This document shows, in pieces, positions 24,138 through 37,200 of a stretch of DNA of 64,000 bases; positions within the stretch are counted from its first letter, which is position 1; the number at the start of each line of letters is the position of its first letter. The stretch is from positions 77,495,635-77,559,634 of the forward strand of contig OX421963.1 in NCBI GenBank assembly GCA_949128115.1. The letters run 5' to 3'. The notes below the pieces were generated by a model that was given only the letters and a program-made list of their open reading frames with translations, did not search any database and was not told where the DNA came from. The stretch comes from Anaspis maculata (lineage: Eukaryota; Arthropoda; Insecta; Coleoptera; Scraptiidae). The position numbers were made by a program, and so were the translations under genes.

Positions 24138-25799
24138 ACATATAGTACAAGAAAGATAGATTTCAACCTCGGAATAAATATGGACGTCCTGAAAATTTGA
24201 TAATCTGTTGAGAATTGAGTGCTCTACAACATATCCAAAATCGCCAAAAATCGTACCCGGGAGGTTTGAGTTATTGGAGGGGGGGTAAAAAATTGCAACT
24301 TAAAATGGAGGGGATGAAACCCGTCAATCCATTGAAAGCAAATACGTTATAATTCGACGCATCATATCCCGTTGATACCATTTTGGCACAAAAAATGTTG
24401 ATCACTGTTGAAGGGGGGTCGTGGGGGGGCGAAGCCCTGCTAGGTGGTCCATTTTGTTTTTCTGGCCATGTAGAACCGATCACGACAAGTTTGGTATCTT
24501 TTCCGACTATATTCAATCTTCTGAACTGGAATCCGATGTGTTAATTTGGATGAAAACAAGTTAACTTGAAAAAACTTGTTTTTTCTCAGACAATTATGCC
24601 GATTTTCTTTTTCCACTGTTAGAGGTGTTCATCTTTGGAAAATTTCCAGGGGCTATTGAATTGTAGTGTATTCTTCACGAAAATCATATACTCGATGTTT
24701 GATTCTGCTTCTCGAGTTTAAAAAATCGATTTTAACTTGAATCGGCCCGGCGCCGCTTCTACTAATGCATGACCAGAACACGACAACATGCACCTTTAAA
24801 TGGAAGTAGCACAAACTATTGAAAAACTAATAACTTATCTTTGAAAATTCGAGGATTTGTGCAGAATTGAATTCCCCATAACATAAACAAAATCGCCGTG
24901 AATCCCACTGCAGGATTTTGAATTATTCGAGGAGGAGGATAACATTTTGTCAAGATTCGTACCCTATGAACTGTTACCTTTTTCCTCAAATAACTTAAAA
25001 CCCTGCAGTGCGATTCATGGCGGTTTTGTTTATGTTATAGGGCATTCAATTCTGCACAGATCATCGAATTTTTAAAAATGAGTTGTTATTTCTTCAATAG
25101 TTTGAGCTATTTTCATTGAAAGGTGCATGCTGTAGTGTTCTGGTCAGTATTAGATGACGCGCCGGGCCGGCTTAGGTTCAAATCGATTTTTGGAACTCGA
25201 GAAACAAAATCAAACATCGAGAAGATTATTTTCGTGAAGAATACACTTCAATTCAATGACTTCTGGGAATTTTCCAAAGATGAACACCTCTAACAGTGAA
25301 AAAAAAATCGTCAAAATTGTCAAAGAAAAAACAAGTCTTTTCAAGTTAACTTGTTCAAACTTGTTTTCATCCAAATTAAAAATTAACACATCGGATTCGA
25401 GTTCAGGAGATTGATTATAGTCGGAAAAGAGACCAAACTTGTCGTGATTGGTTCTACATGGCCAGAAAAACAAAATGGACTACCTAGCAGGGCTTCGCCC
25501 CCCCACGACCCCCCTTCAACAGTGATCTACATTTTTTTTTGCCAAAATGGTATCAACGGGATATGATGCGTCGAATTATAACGTATTTGCTTCCAATGGA
25601 TTGACAGGCTTCATCCCCTCCATTTTAAGTTGCAATTTTTTACTCCCCCTCCAATAACTCAAAACCCCCGGGTGCGATTTTTGGCGATTTTGGATATGTT
25701 GTGGAGGACTCAATTCTGAAAAGAATATCAAATTTCCAGGACGTCCATATTCTTTCCGAGGTTGGTGCGATTTTTTCACTATTTTTCCTGTACTATGTA
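24138..25799. mobile_element. 1.66-kb near-perfect inverted repeat (fold-back element)
   Basis: The left arm, about 24138-24935, reappears in reverse complement at about 24990-25799. Paired landmarks are GGACGTCC(T/A) near both ends, GGGCGAAGCCCTGCTAGG (24427) against CCTAGCAGGGCTTCGCCCC (25484), and AACATGCACCTTT against AAAGGTGCATG. Only ~50 bp separates the arms. The arms show scattered substitutions and indels. No transposase is encoded; the open frames are mirror images in both arms. Confidence 0.9.
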
Positions 25800-26322
25800 C
25801 ATACCTACTCTGACCTCCAAAAAAAAGTGGCTCACCGAAAATTTCCCCCAAATTTGATCTTGATAACTTTTGAGACAGAGGTTAAAAGACTTGGGCGAAC
25901 TTTCAATAACTGGCTCATAAAGCTTTTGGTGGAGCCCGCACCCATCAGTTGATAACTCATTTTTAATCATCAACCATAAGAAGATGTTGAAGCCATTCTT
26001 GGATGTTTTACAGCACTTGACGCTCATCATGGTCAAAATGACCATTGAAAAGATGAATAATTTACCGTAGGTTCCATCAACGCTTGAAAGATGATTGAAG
26101 TGATATTATTTTGGTTATATAGTCCTCGTTTGTGGATTAACAGTAGGAATTACGGTTTCACAAGAGAAAATTGTCCAATGATTAGCTAGCTAAAGATTTT
26201 ATTTATTTCCCATGGTCAGCTCACAAAGATTGACCAGACTGGAATCCCTGTAATCTCGTGTATAGTATAAGCGGGGGTAATTTGCAAAAATTTTTTGTGG
26301 AAGTGGAACTTGCAGCTTAGGT
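25800..26322. other. Intergenic, no gene recognised
   Basis: No exon or structured repeat was recognised. Short open frames only. Confidence 0.4.
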
Positions 26323-26503
26323 TAGAATTCCGACTTCAATCTCAGAATTCTGACTTTAATCTCAGAATCCTGACTTTCAAACTCGAAATTTCGACTTTAA
26401 ACTCAGACTCGAGCTCAGAATTCTGACTTTAATCTTAGAATTCTTACTTTTGAACACAGAATTCCGACTTTAATCTCAGAATTCTGATATTTATCTCAGA
26501 ATT
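26323..26503. repeat. ~22-bp minisatellite
   Basis: About eight degenerate copies of TCAGAATTCTGACTTTAATC in direct tandem, some with C/T and A/G changes and one AAACTCGAAATTTCG variant. EcoRI-like GAATTC recurs. Confidence 0.75.
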
Positions 26504-26778
26504 TCGAGTTTTTTTTTCCGAAATTATAAAAAAAACTCCGATGTCCGCTCTGCACCTTCGTAGAAACCATTTCGACTCAAGCTCAGTCGATTCAGGAATT
26601 TCCTGAAAATATCAGAGCCCCCCTCTTTCACCTCTCCTTTCACTATAAAATTCTTAGGTACTGACCGAATACATTATTGTCTTTGTCTCGAATAATCAGT
26701 CGAATGAGCCTTACATTTTTGCGTAAAGCGTAGCTATTTGTCATCCTGCAACAAAGCTTTCCTAGCACCCTTCCTTTA

Positions 26779-27130
26779 CGCAGTGCCGTAACTAGGGCGC
26801 GGCGAAGGTGGCATTTGCCACATGTGCAAAAATTTCAGGGGCGCAAAATTCAGCTTGGCTAGCACCTATTACTTATTTTTTTCAATTTTTATTTCAAATT
26901 TTTGCCTGAGCCTTCATCTACTTCTACCTACAACTTCACTAACTTCATAAATGAAAAAATCAAAAGCGGCTTTTCCTACCACCTTTTCATGACATGATTC
27001 AAAACAGCCATAAAACGGATAAAATTGAAGAGCACGGTGCTGCAGGAAGTAGCATGCTGAGGATGAGGCAGCGCTTGCGCTCGGCGCTCGGCGCCCTCCG
27101 CCAGGACTGGCCGGCCTAGGTGCTTTTCGA
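26779..27130. mobile_element. Possible hAT-type terminus (incomplete element)
   Basis: CAGTGCCGTAACTAGGGCGC at 26782 resembles the CAGTGGCGTAACTAGGG ends of many insect hAT elements. A GC-rich segment (GCGCTCGGCGCCCTCCGCC) around 27080-27105 is typical of their interior. A matching right terminus was not found, so it is probably truncated. Confidence 0.35.
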
Positions 27131-27334
27131 GTTCCAGCCTGACTATTACCGCATGTATTTACTTACACTTTAAATACTAGAGCGCCGAATCAGTCTGAGA
27201 ACTCTGAGATGGGGCCTCTCTACATTCTGCAAGAAATTCTCATCACTCGTTCAGTAAACTGAAGCTTGTCAAGTCGTATGTGCGCTCTTCTGTCGGCCAA
27301 GAAAGATTAACAAAGATATCTATACTTTCAATCC

Positions 27335-28757
27335 AGGGCCGTCTTAAGCGGGCGTTCAACTTGTGCATGGCACAAGGGCCGAGACAAGGGCGGCCAGATT
27401 CAGGGGGCGGCGGCCGCCCCAATGCGTTTTTTTTAACCCTTTTCCTATTTTTTGCTTTTTATATTTTACCTCCGCCGCCGCCCCTGAACGTTTTGAAATT
27501 TTTGTTTGCTTTTCATACCCAATAGCTGTGCTCTGGACGTTTCCAGAAGTATACGCGATGGTTTGGCATTGGGAACCTTCAACGCTCAATCAAGGCACAT
27601 ATCTGTCCACTTTGGCGGAGGTGCAGACATTCCGGAGCACACGGGAAACACGCGGAAGGTGTGTGATTATTCAGGAGTGGTCTAGAAAACCATATGCCGG
27701 GCCACTATGGAAATTGCTGAAGGATGATGGAATGCTCGAGAATGCTAATCGGAGGCTTATAAAAGCACCGTTCTCAATGCGACAGTCAGCAGTAATGAAT
27801 TTGGAAGCGAACGAGTGCGAAACAAGCGAGCGATAATCACAGGGATATTTCCTAGTAAATAATTGTTGGCGTATATTTATTGTAGTACGCAGTAATATAC
27901 AGTGTGTGTTTTAAAACGATCGTCTCAATTATATTTGAACCCGTACGCGAAATACGTAACAGTACAGAACCTATAAGCAGTTCGGAGACACGAGAAGGCA
28001 AGCGTCTCATTGTGAAAAGTAATATTTTATTCACTGAACGTCAGGTAGATATGAAACGTACAAATAAATACAAACACAAATACAAATACCTGTATTATTT
28101 TTGGATTTTACATTCCAAAATTTGAAACCTGCTACCAAATGTTTTTTTATTTGTACCGCACTGATGGACTGATGCGGTTCGATATCGGGAATCTAATCTG
28201 AATGTTTCCAAATAATATATTTGTTGTTTTAAGAATAATGCTGACTTTACCAGTCACATCACAGTCGCAACGGGCAAGTGAAGTTCTTTTAAGCAAAAAA
28301 TCATAGAGAACTACTTGCGGTGTACTATGATCCAGGAGCGTTTGACAAATTTGACAGTAATCTACTGAACATGCTATTTCGGACCAGTTAAATTTGCCAG
28401 ACACAATAAGAGAGTTATCCGGAGTTAAGGCCTGCAAAGTCAAATTTTCATATGATATGATATTATAGTTTATACATACTATGTATTTGTTATATAACTT
28501 TCGTTTATTTATTTATTTATTATAATATTACTGTGTACCTACTGTGTATAGGTACCTACATAAAAAAAATTCTGGTTCAAACTGAGAAAATTCCAATTCT
28601 AGTCTCTGTTTCTGTTATTCTGTTTTTATTTTTTATAAAATAAGATTTGTATAAAAAAATCTATATACACAATTTGAGATTAAAAAAAAAATAGGGGAAG
28701 GGGGTGGCCTAACAGTTTTTGCACGAGAGCGGCCAAATGTCTAGAGACGGCCCTGTT
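27335..28757. mobile_element. Possible composite DNA element with AGGGCCGTCT ends
   Basis: AGGGCCGTCTTAAGCGG near 27336 and GAGACGGCCCT near 28745 form short inverted termini. Flanking 8-mers are not identical (TTTCAATC and TTGATACC), so a target duplication is not shown. Inside are GC-rich sequence with GGGCGGCGGCCGCC and, at about 27851-27945, an inverted fragment of the LTR-like repeat. The two longest frames in it (plus strand 27363-27836, minus strand 28147-28443) have no recognisable domain. Confidence 0.35.
27851..27945 (-). repeat. LTR-like repeat fragment (copy 3, inverted)
   Basis: On the minus strand this reads ATTGAGACGATCGTTTTAAA, then CACTGTATATTACTGCGTAC, then AATATACGCCAACAATTATT. 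That is the same order as at 16540-16620 and 55318-55386. Confidence 0.5.
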
Positions 28758-31020
28758 GATACCGACGACGCTTAAAGATGATCGCTCAAATATAAACAAT
28801 CTTCAACAACAATAAAGAATGCACAAGTCGCGGCACTTATCTAGAATAGAAAAAACGCATAAATACCAACGTATACATCATCATATCTCTTGATCTAATA
28901 AAGCTATGTGTTTATTTATTTTCTTTAAATTGAAGAACATATCCCGACCTTTCTTACAGTGTGACAGCGATTGAGGAACAATGGTTCATTATTTATTCAT
29001 CAAGTTTATAAACATTTTCATCGGCTATGAATGCATCCAGATTTTGACTCAGCGAGGGAAATTTTTATTTCCACAGTTTTCTATATACAACCAGCGAAAC
29101 GATTGGGACCAAAGAATTGCAGAAATTTTTAAAACAAAAAATTTTAATCTAGGACTTATAGTTTTTTTAAATATGATTTTTTTTCTGACGCAACCAACAA
29201 CTGTAAAGAAGTTGTGCGCGCATGCCACTCATATTTACTATGCAAAATGCACTACATTACTAACTGGAGGTCGACATTTTTCGTATGAAGCTGAGCTTTT
29301 ACAGAAATAATCAGATATTTACGAGGATATTTATTTGCTCTTTACTAAAAAAAAAAACAAGGCACCCGTTTAGGCTAGCCGAGTTATGGGGCTAAGATCG
29401 CCCTCAACGGTACAATGGTATTAACGTAAAATAGGTATGATGGAGATGAAACTATTCACCCCTAATTCTTACATCGAAAAGGTCCTATTCCAAACATTTG
29501 CTCTGCTCGTGTCTTTCAAACTTTCAAATTAGTTGAGTAATCTCCCATTTTCACCGCAAATCGCAGATGAGAGGTATTCTTACGTGTCACATACGGTTTC
29601 TCTTTTCATTTCACTCCTTATTTTTTGCATTAATGACTACTTATTTTATCTCAGGTCACATTTGGCAAATATGTTTCGATAGGTATCACTTCATTGAAGT
29701 TTTAGAGTAGGTACTATTATTATTAATTCTTTGCCAAGAAGGTTTCAAACAGTTTCCAAGCGAACAACAAAACAATAACGATACTTACTGTATGTGTGTA
29801 CCTAGTGTTTTATGTGTACTTTTTGTAATAATGTACCAAAATGATTTATTGCTACGAAGACCTTTGCTTTCAGTTTGTGGCAGTGCAGTGCTACCAAGAA
29901 GGATCTGACAGTTCCAGTAAAATGTGTTCTACAAGCCAAAATAAAGGTCGGGTTTTGGTATCCAAATAATCGCTTGAGCTGTCTATGTTGGAGCTATATC
30001 TATTTTACATTTTGATCACATTCTCTCCTTGGATCCAGTTGGGTATGCATTTTAAAATACATCACACTGTAAAAAAAATCGTCCGAAAACATTCACCTGT
30101 TCAAAAATTATCGAAAATGAAATGTGGGGAAAACTGTAGGTGCACTTTTTTTGGAGTTCAGCGTGCACCACGTACCCACTGTAGACAGAGAAGATCAAGA
30201 AATTATCTCCCGAGTTATCTCCTAAAGTTCAACGACATGTTGGAGCCTCGTCTAAAACTCACCCTGTATTAATGTGAAATGGGCATTTCATGGGAGGATG
30301 CAGGGAAAGATGCATGCGATAAGAGATTCTACCGAGGCTGTTTTTATTTTTTTATGCAGCAGGCTCATAAATTTACTTGAGAAGTTATCGTCAATGTATT
30401 GTTGGTTGCATACCTCACACTTTGAAAAATCAATGCAAAATTCGCAATCTCCAGTCCCCGACCCGAACACCTCTCGAACCTCATGCGCTCCTGAGCAGTT
30501 TTAGTTAAATCCTTGGTTTAAGCGGCGGATAAATGCGATTCCAGAAACTCGCAGTTAAACTCTTGGTTAAATTCTCAAGTCAACAAAACAAGTTGAATGA
30601 ACCCCATTTTTTCGACGGCTTTGCCTTTTCTCGGTATAAAAAAGGCAAGCAGGCCATTTTCAACGGTTTCGCTGTTGATTTCTTTTTTCTGAATCGATGC
30701 ATTTCTAGAATTCATCCAGAATTTCCCGAAATTTCCCGTTTTGAAAGGACGAATTCGAAATGGAACAGGGATTTTCCTATTGTCACGTTGGCAAAGCTAT
30801 TGCAATAAAAAACGCATCAAATGCTCCAAATCGTGGAATAAATTCAATAATAACTCTCGAATGCGATTTGAGAAAAGGTAGCCAATATGTGGGGCGTGTT
30901 TTGGTCAAGGTTTTCGATTTAATTTCGGGTTTTTCAAGGTAAATATCATTTTGACAGCGATTATTGTCATGTGTGAACGTCAAAGTGACAGCAGCTGTCA
31001 CGGTGACAGTTCATAACTTC
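28758..31020. other. Intergenic upstream of the RhoGAP gene
   Basis: No supported exon was found. A CACCCTGTA motif occurs at 30260. A 17-bp dyad with an E-box core lies at 30985-31001. 5' UTR exons of the RhoGAP gene could lie here but cannot be called. Confidence 0.4.
30985..31001. promoter_or_regulatory. Dyad GTGACAG-CAG-CTGTCAC with E-box
   Basis: A perfect 7-bp dyad around CAG, containing CAGCTG, followed by a further GTGACAG. It lies ~290 bp upstream of the RhoGAP start codon in a locally GC-rich stretch (CGGGCCGGGGCATGAG). A possible promoter-proximal binding site, by position only. Confidence 0.3.
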
Positions 31021-31287
31021 TCGGGCCGGGGCATGAGTAATCGGGCCCGTTTTGCGCAAGAACGCAAGCTCCAAGCATCAAAATCAACAACAACACACAA
31101 CACAACCTATGACAACATTCGCACGAGTTTCAGTGAACCATTGTTGTAGTCCCAGTGCGGTTGTGCGCCGTGTCATTTGATCTAATCTGTGCTTATCTTG
31201 CCCTATCTGCGAGCACCTCCCGCTCGGACCATCAAGGACACTACAACAGGTTGTCGCTGCGATGGGGTGTTGAATGCCACAGAGAAA

Positions 31288-34200
31288 ATGAGCGCCACGC
31301 CGATTCCAGCACCCAGACTCCACGCTGGGGAAGCGAAGAAACCAGTGCCGACTCCCAGACGGACGATCATTCAGAAGCAAAAGTCGAAAACTGAAGACAT
31401 CATGCCCAAAGACAAGAGTCCATCGTCAGACGAGCACAACAATACCTTCAGCCGAAGAGTGAGGTCCCTTAGCAATGCCTCGAAGCAGATCGCGGGCGAC
31501 ATCGGAGAAATGGTACAGGACAGGAAAAAGGCCATGATCGAAGGTACGAGACAGAGCGTCCGAAGGATCACGCGTCGCTTCAATTCGTACCACAGTGAGA
31601 CTTCCAATCCCGAAACGCAAGAGGACGAAGACATCAACGACATGGTCAACATTTTCAATTCGATCAGCTTCCAAAGCCCGATTTCATCCAGCCAGAGTAT
31701 TTACAACAACGTCAGTTCCGATTCCAGCTCGGACGAATTCAACGCCCCGCCGCCCAGCCACCCCCCGCCGCCGCTGCCCAACGACGCGATATACGACGCA
31801 CCGTCTTCGATGGCGTCCGGCAGCACCACCAGCACCTCGGACCTTTCGGTCAAGCCGGAAATTTACGAGACCGTGTTCCCGGCGAGCGATCCGCTCTCCA
31901 GGTCTGGCTCGTGGAAGTTCTACGATCCCGTGACGAAAATCGAAAACATCTACAGCGACATAGATGCGGGAAATGGAAACGGGACGTCTTCGGCCAGCAC
32001 CAACGGGAACTCGAGCAACGAAAGTCCGCTGACGCCGAGCACGCCGTCCGCGAACAGCTACGAGAATTTCGATTTGAATTCCAATCTGAGCTCGCTGGAC
32101 GTGAGGAATTCCGTGTACGAAAACCATGTGATTGTGCCAAAGCGCGCCGCCGAGGACAAGGTGAAGGGCTCTAGGGAGAGGCCGAGCGATAGTGTGATGC
32201 TGCTGTTCGATCCTCTGAGAAACCAGACCCAAGGTAACTGTTTAGATTTTATTCCCATTCATTTCTTTGTTTTTGCAATAGCAAATATTTGATGATTTAA
32301 GTAGGTACTAAATTGGATTTTTGTTCTCGAATCTGCACAATAGGCAGATTAGGATTTTATTGGCTTTTTTATGTGATAGTGATTTCAAAAGTGTTTAAAA
32401 ATTTTACTTTTGAGATAAGGCATAACAAATTTCTTTCAAATTTCATTCGAGCATTCCACACTACCTTTTTAAGTGAGGTTTCAGTAAGAAGAACTCGAGG
32501 AAGAACTCACTATTCCCATTATTTATTTTTGAGGACTGTTTGTGATAGACTGATCAGTAAAAATTATCAACTAGTGGGTGTGCACTAACTTTCTTCTAAA
32601 AATACAGGGTGAGTCATAAATCACAAAAACTCAATTTTCTTCATTAATGCCTGTGAAGGTGCGTTCAGTCAGCTTATTAAGCCGCAAGTTTTAATTTCGG
32701 CCCCTATTTTAGTTGTAAGCGCTCCATCGCTTATCGGCTGTTCTGAGGAGGCTGGTTCATAAGAGCCAATGGGCGTCGCTGCGCTTGCGACTAAAATTAA
32801 ATCTTGCGGCTAAATAAGCTGACTGATTGCACCTTAAAATATTTCATTGGTTTCTTAATTAATTCAAAACAAGATATGACTCTTTTCCTCGCTCTTCTCG
32901 TTTCTATAGAATTTTCACTGGCGTTTTTGAAGAAAAATGAATTTTCGAGATATAATCATCATCCTGATGCATATTGAATAGAAGTTCAGTGCATACCCAG
33001 TAGTTGATAATTTTCATTCCACTATCACAAACAGTTCCCCAAACAGTTCATAAAAATCACTTCAAATGACGGAAATAGTGAGGGGCAAAGCCTTAATCTT
33101 TGACCCCCGACCCCCATATCTTTGAAAATAAACGTCATTGATTTTTTGAAATCAGTTTTCTCATATTATTGATGGGATTCCACATATCGCTCTGGACTTC
33201 GAATGCGATACTTTTGAGACACCCTGTATGTTCGGCCATTGAAAATTATACACCCAATATTGAATAGAAACATTTCTCTCGGAACGAAATCAAAGCTTAG
33301 ATCTGTAGTCTCGAATATTAATATCTCCAAGCGGCATTCTCCAAGATATTTGTTTCGACCGAGGTTTCGACTTTCGAGGGTAAATTACTAAATTTTATAC
33401 CGTTCAAGAAAAGCCGCATTTTCAAACTTTTTTGTAGTGGGGAAAGATAAGTTCAGATATCATAATATTATGGAGCGTATTTTTCTTGGAATATCCTGAA
33501 AATTTGGTTCAAATCGGCCAAAGCGATGCACCCGTAAGTGAAAATTTCCGAGAGTGCGCAGTGAAAGTAGAAAAACATGAGCCCCCTGCAGTGAAAGTTG
33601 CTGTGGTCGACAAGGTACATCGTCTCTACCATGATTGGCGGCTCCTCGCTGATGCTGCTAGGTGAGCGGTGGTCACTGAAGGAAGTGATGGCCAAGCGGC
33701 CAAGGGCGCCAATACTACAGATAACAGAATGAAAATCACTGAGTAGTGAGTACTCCCTACTCTAGCTTTTACCCACTGAAACAGCAAGCATGCAGGAAGA
33801 AGGAGATACACAAAAAATGGACAAGTTTCCCACACAGTGCACTCACGCGAGTTTTGTCTCGTGCATTCAAACTCTTTGAATTATTGTCGATCTAATGAAA
33901 TTTTCTCAACCTCATAGGGACCACTGGACAGTGGGCATTTTCATTCCATTCTCGTTAGTACTGCCGCGCTTGACCACCAGTCTTTTTTCAGTCATCATCA
34001 AGTCACCTATTTGACCTATTCTGATGAAGAACTCGTGAATTTTTTTGAATTTCAATTTTTAATAGGGCGATATAATGTAGGGGGGGGGGCGCTTTTGGGG
34101 AGCGGACCCTCAGTATCTACACTACTCGAAAGTTTTTTTTTATACATGATCCCCATCATTACCTTGAAATGTACCTACATTGCTCTTTGTGTAGAATTAG

Positions 34201-37200
34201 ATTAAAAGATCCAGTGATTTAGGAATTGAAAGCGAGTTTTTATGTTTATTTTTTTATGATAACTCTATCACCCCCAAAATCAATGACGTTTAACCTAGAC
34301 CATCCTCTCGACCATCCTGTACACGGTGATCCACCGAGTTTCCCCTCAACTCCGGCTGGAAATTTCTCTTTTGAGATAATTCGAAAACAAAGAAATTTTC
34401 CTTGAACGATTTTCCCCGTATACAGGATGTGTCTTCAAAGTACTTTAGGTGAAAAAAAAGCCTCTTTCTTTGGGCTTTCCATGGATTTTTTATATAATGG
34501 TTTTTCAACTCATCATTCACTTTGTAACTCGTGGGTTACACAATATCATCATTGATTTACCTTTATCAGGTGCCTTAGCTTGGTTTTTTCCCCCGGAAAC
34601 TACGTACCTCCCGTGTGCCGCTGATGTCTGTACCTGGTCCAGTAAGCCAGATATTCTGTCTTACAGTTCAACAACCACAATAATCGGAGCTCATGACGTC
34701 ACCAATCACACACTTGTTGATTTTAACATCAGCCAGTATTCATTGCTATGGTGAGTCCAGGTATGGTAAGTGAAAACGTACTAGTAACGGCCAGTCTTGA
34801 AATCAACAAGTGTGAGATCGGTAACGTCATGAACTCCGATTATTGTGGTTGTTGAACTGTAAGACAGAATATCTGGCTTACTGGACCAGGTCTAGACATC
34901 AGCGACACATCAATGGAAAGCCCAAAGAAAGAGGCTTTTTTTTCATCTGAAGTACTTTGTTTCGTCGGTCATGAATTTTTGAATTCTTGTGACTCGTCCG
35001 ATTGAAATTGCATTCTCTTGGAAACTAGAGCACCTACAAGCATCGGCGCCCCCTCAAAAAAAAGCCAAAGGGTCAGACTTCCCCCCAATTGAAATTTTGT
35101 TGTTGTTGCCTTGATAGTTTCGGAGAAAATCGCGCTGGATTGTTTCAGCTGAGACACCCTGTATGTATTCCAAAATTGAAAAGTGAAATTTTCTACCACC
35201 TTTGACCTACAGGGTGCCGCAAAAAAAATTTCCAGTTTTTTCAACATCCTGTATTTTTTCATTTCCACTGATATAGTATCTTTGACACAAATATGTATGA
35301 CATGTCAGATTTTCTTGAGAATTTTGTTTAAAAAAATCACCAGAAGATTAAAAAAGTTACATTCCATCAGTAACTTCTAATCTAATTTATCCTCGAATTT
35401 ATCTGTCACCCTGTATATCTTAAATTTGGTTGAAAAATTGATTACTTCGAAATTTGACATATTTGCAGCCATAAATTAGATTTCGATATTGACCTTAGGT
35501 CAAATAAAATGCATATTTTTTGGATTTTGTTGATGATTCTTGTTTTTTTTTTTCGAATTCAACATGATGTACATATTTTTGTCAGGAATGGAAGGCTACA
35601 TCAGTTTGATTGAAAAACTACAGGGTGTTTGAAAAATTAAGATTTTTTTGCGGCACCCTGTATGTGTTAGGTGGTAGAGAGTTTTACTTTTCAATTGTGA
35701 AATCTACGAGAAAAATCGTTCATAGGAAGTTCTCTTGTTTCCAAACTATCATGAAGGGGAAATTTCCAGCACAGGGAAAATCTCGGTGGATCACCCTGTA
35801 CAGGCAAAAAACAATTGGCATTCCTTTAACTTAAAATTGCAATCCAACTCTGAGTCGCCAGACAATTTCCAAGCTAATGTAGATACATGATAGGTACTTC
35901 TAGCGAACAATAATGTGCCGGGAAAAACGCACAACATTTTAGTCCAAGAATTATTTTGATTGTCACAAAAGATAACGGTTGTTTCTCTGGGCACTAAATT
36001 AACGCGAGGAAAAAACAACATGCTAAGCCTGGTTCTAAGGTATTTCCCGAGATTTCCATACTATTACAGACTCGATTACAGATACGTGCATACATCCAGC
36101 GAATGAAATATGCAAAAAGAAATAAACAAGAAAAATTTTAGTAAAAAAATATTTCGGCTCGTTCACAGCCATGAGAGGTAGATGCAATCTTTTTGTGCAG
36201 CGTAGTTACATAGTGCAATGGCGGTGAATAAAACGCACCAAACCAAATGTGTACCTCATTTTCGAAACGCTCAAAAACAGTAAGTTCGTTATTATTTGAG
36301 GACAAAGATGATTAACATTGATTTACATTATTTACGCATCAATTTGTCTCCTGGGAATTCAAAGACGAGTTTTGAAACAACAAATTTCGAACAAATCAGC
36401 TTGGCCTGACAAAAAATTTGGGTGGTTCATTTCGAGGTTCATTTTTTCACCGTCATTTTACCTACAATTTTGAATACTACGGAAAAAATGGTTCAAGAAA
36501 AGTTTTTTCCTTTTCAAATTATGTCAAAAAGGGAAACCTCCAGTTTGAGAGGAATTCTTGCGTGATCAGCCTGTACGTATCATGCCCTGTACTCTTCCTC
36601 TTATTGGTTTAAATTTGCACTCAGTGCAGTACGTACAGTTGATTTTTATTTAAAAATCCACTTCACCCCTACACTTTTCGATGAAGTTGGGATCCGTTCC
36701 TCTAGACATGTGGCGTTTTCCCTCGCGCAAAATGAAGACATTCTGTACAATTTTTAACAATGAATTGTGATGTGAAAGAGGCAATGTTATTGTTACGAAT
36801 AAAATTATGTATGCTACGCTACAAGAAGTGACAATAGCTGTATTCCTTTTACGCGAAATCTCAGATAATCTCACCTCAGTTAGAGAGAGAGAGAAAAAGT
36901 GAGAATTGCATGAGAGGTAGAGAGACACAACTAGCAATTGAAGTGAGAATTCTCAGTTCAGATGATGAAAGGAACGCAGCCAGCTATAGGGCGATTGCAT
37001 GTAGGGGGCACTTGTGACGCCGTTTGCCACTTTAGGATTTTAGGTTCATCAATTGGTATTGCAAACCGTCAAATCATGTGTCATAACTGTCAATCGCGTC
37101 ATTTTGGCACTTGAATAGCCTAACATTTATCTCGCCTCACCAATTACTCGCTGTCATCAGTTCTCTTTTCATCTTTCCATTTTGTCGACGCTGAAAAATG

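Noticed and set aside
27363..27836. 157-codon plus-strand frame
   Set aside because: It lies in a GC-rich transposon-like segment and its composition follows the GGCGGCGGCC repeats. No domain was recognised.
28147..28443. 98-codon minus-strand frame
   Set aside because: Some coding-like residues, but no recognisable domain and no supporting splice or poly(A) context. Possibly transposon-derived.
31684..32232. 182-codon minus-strand frame opposite RhoGAP exon 1
   Set aside because: Arg/Val/Gly-rich antisense shadow of a GC-rich coding exon. No domain or splice context.
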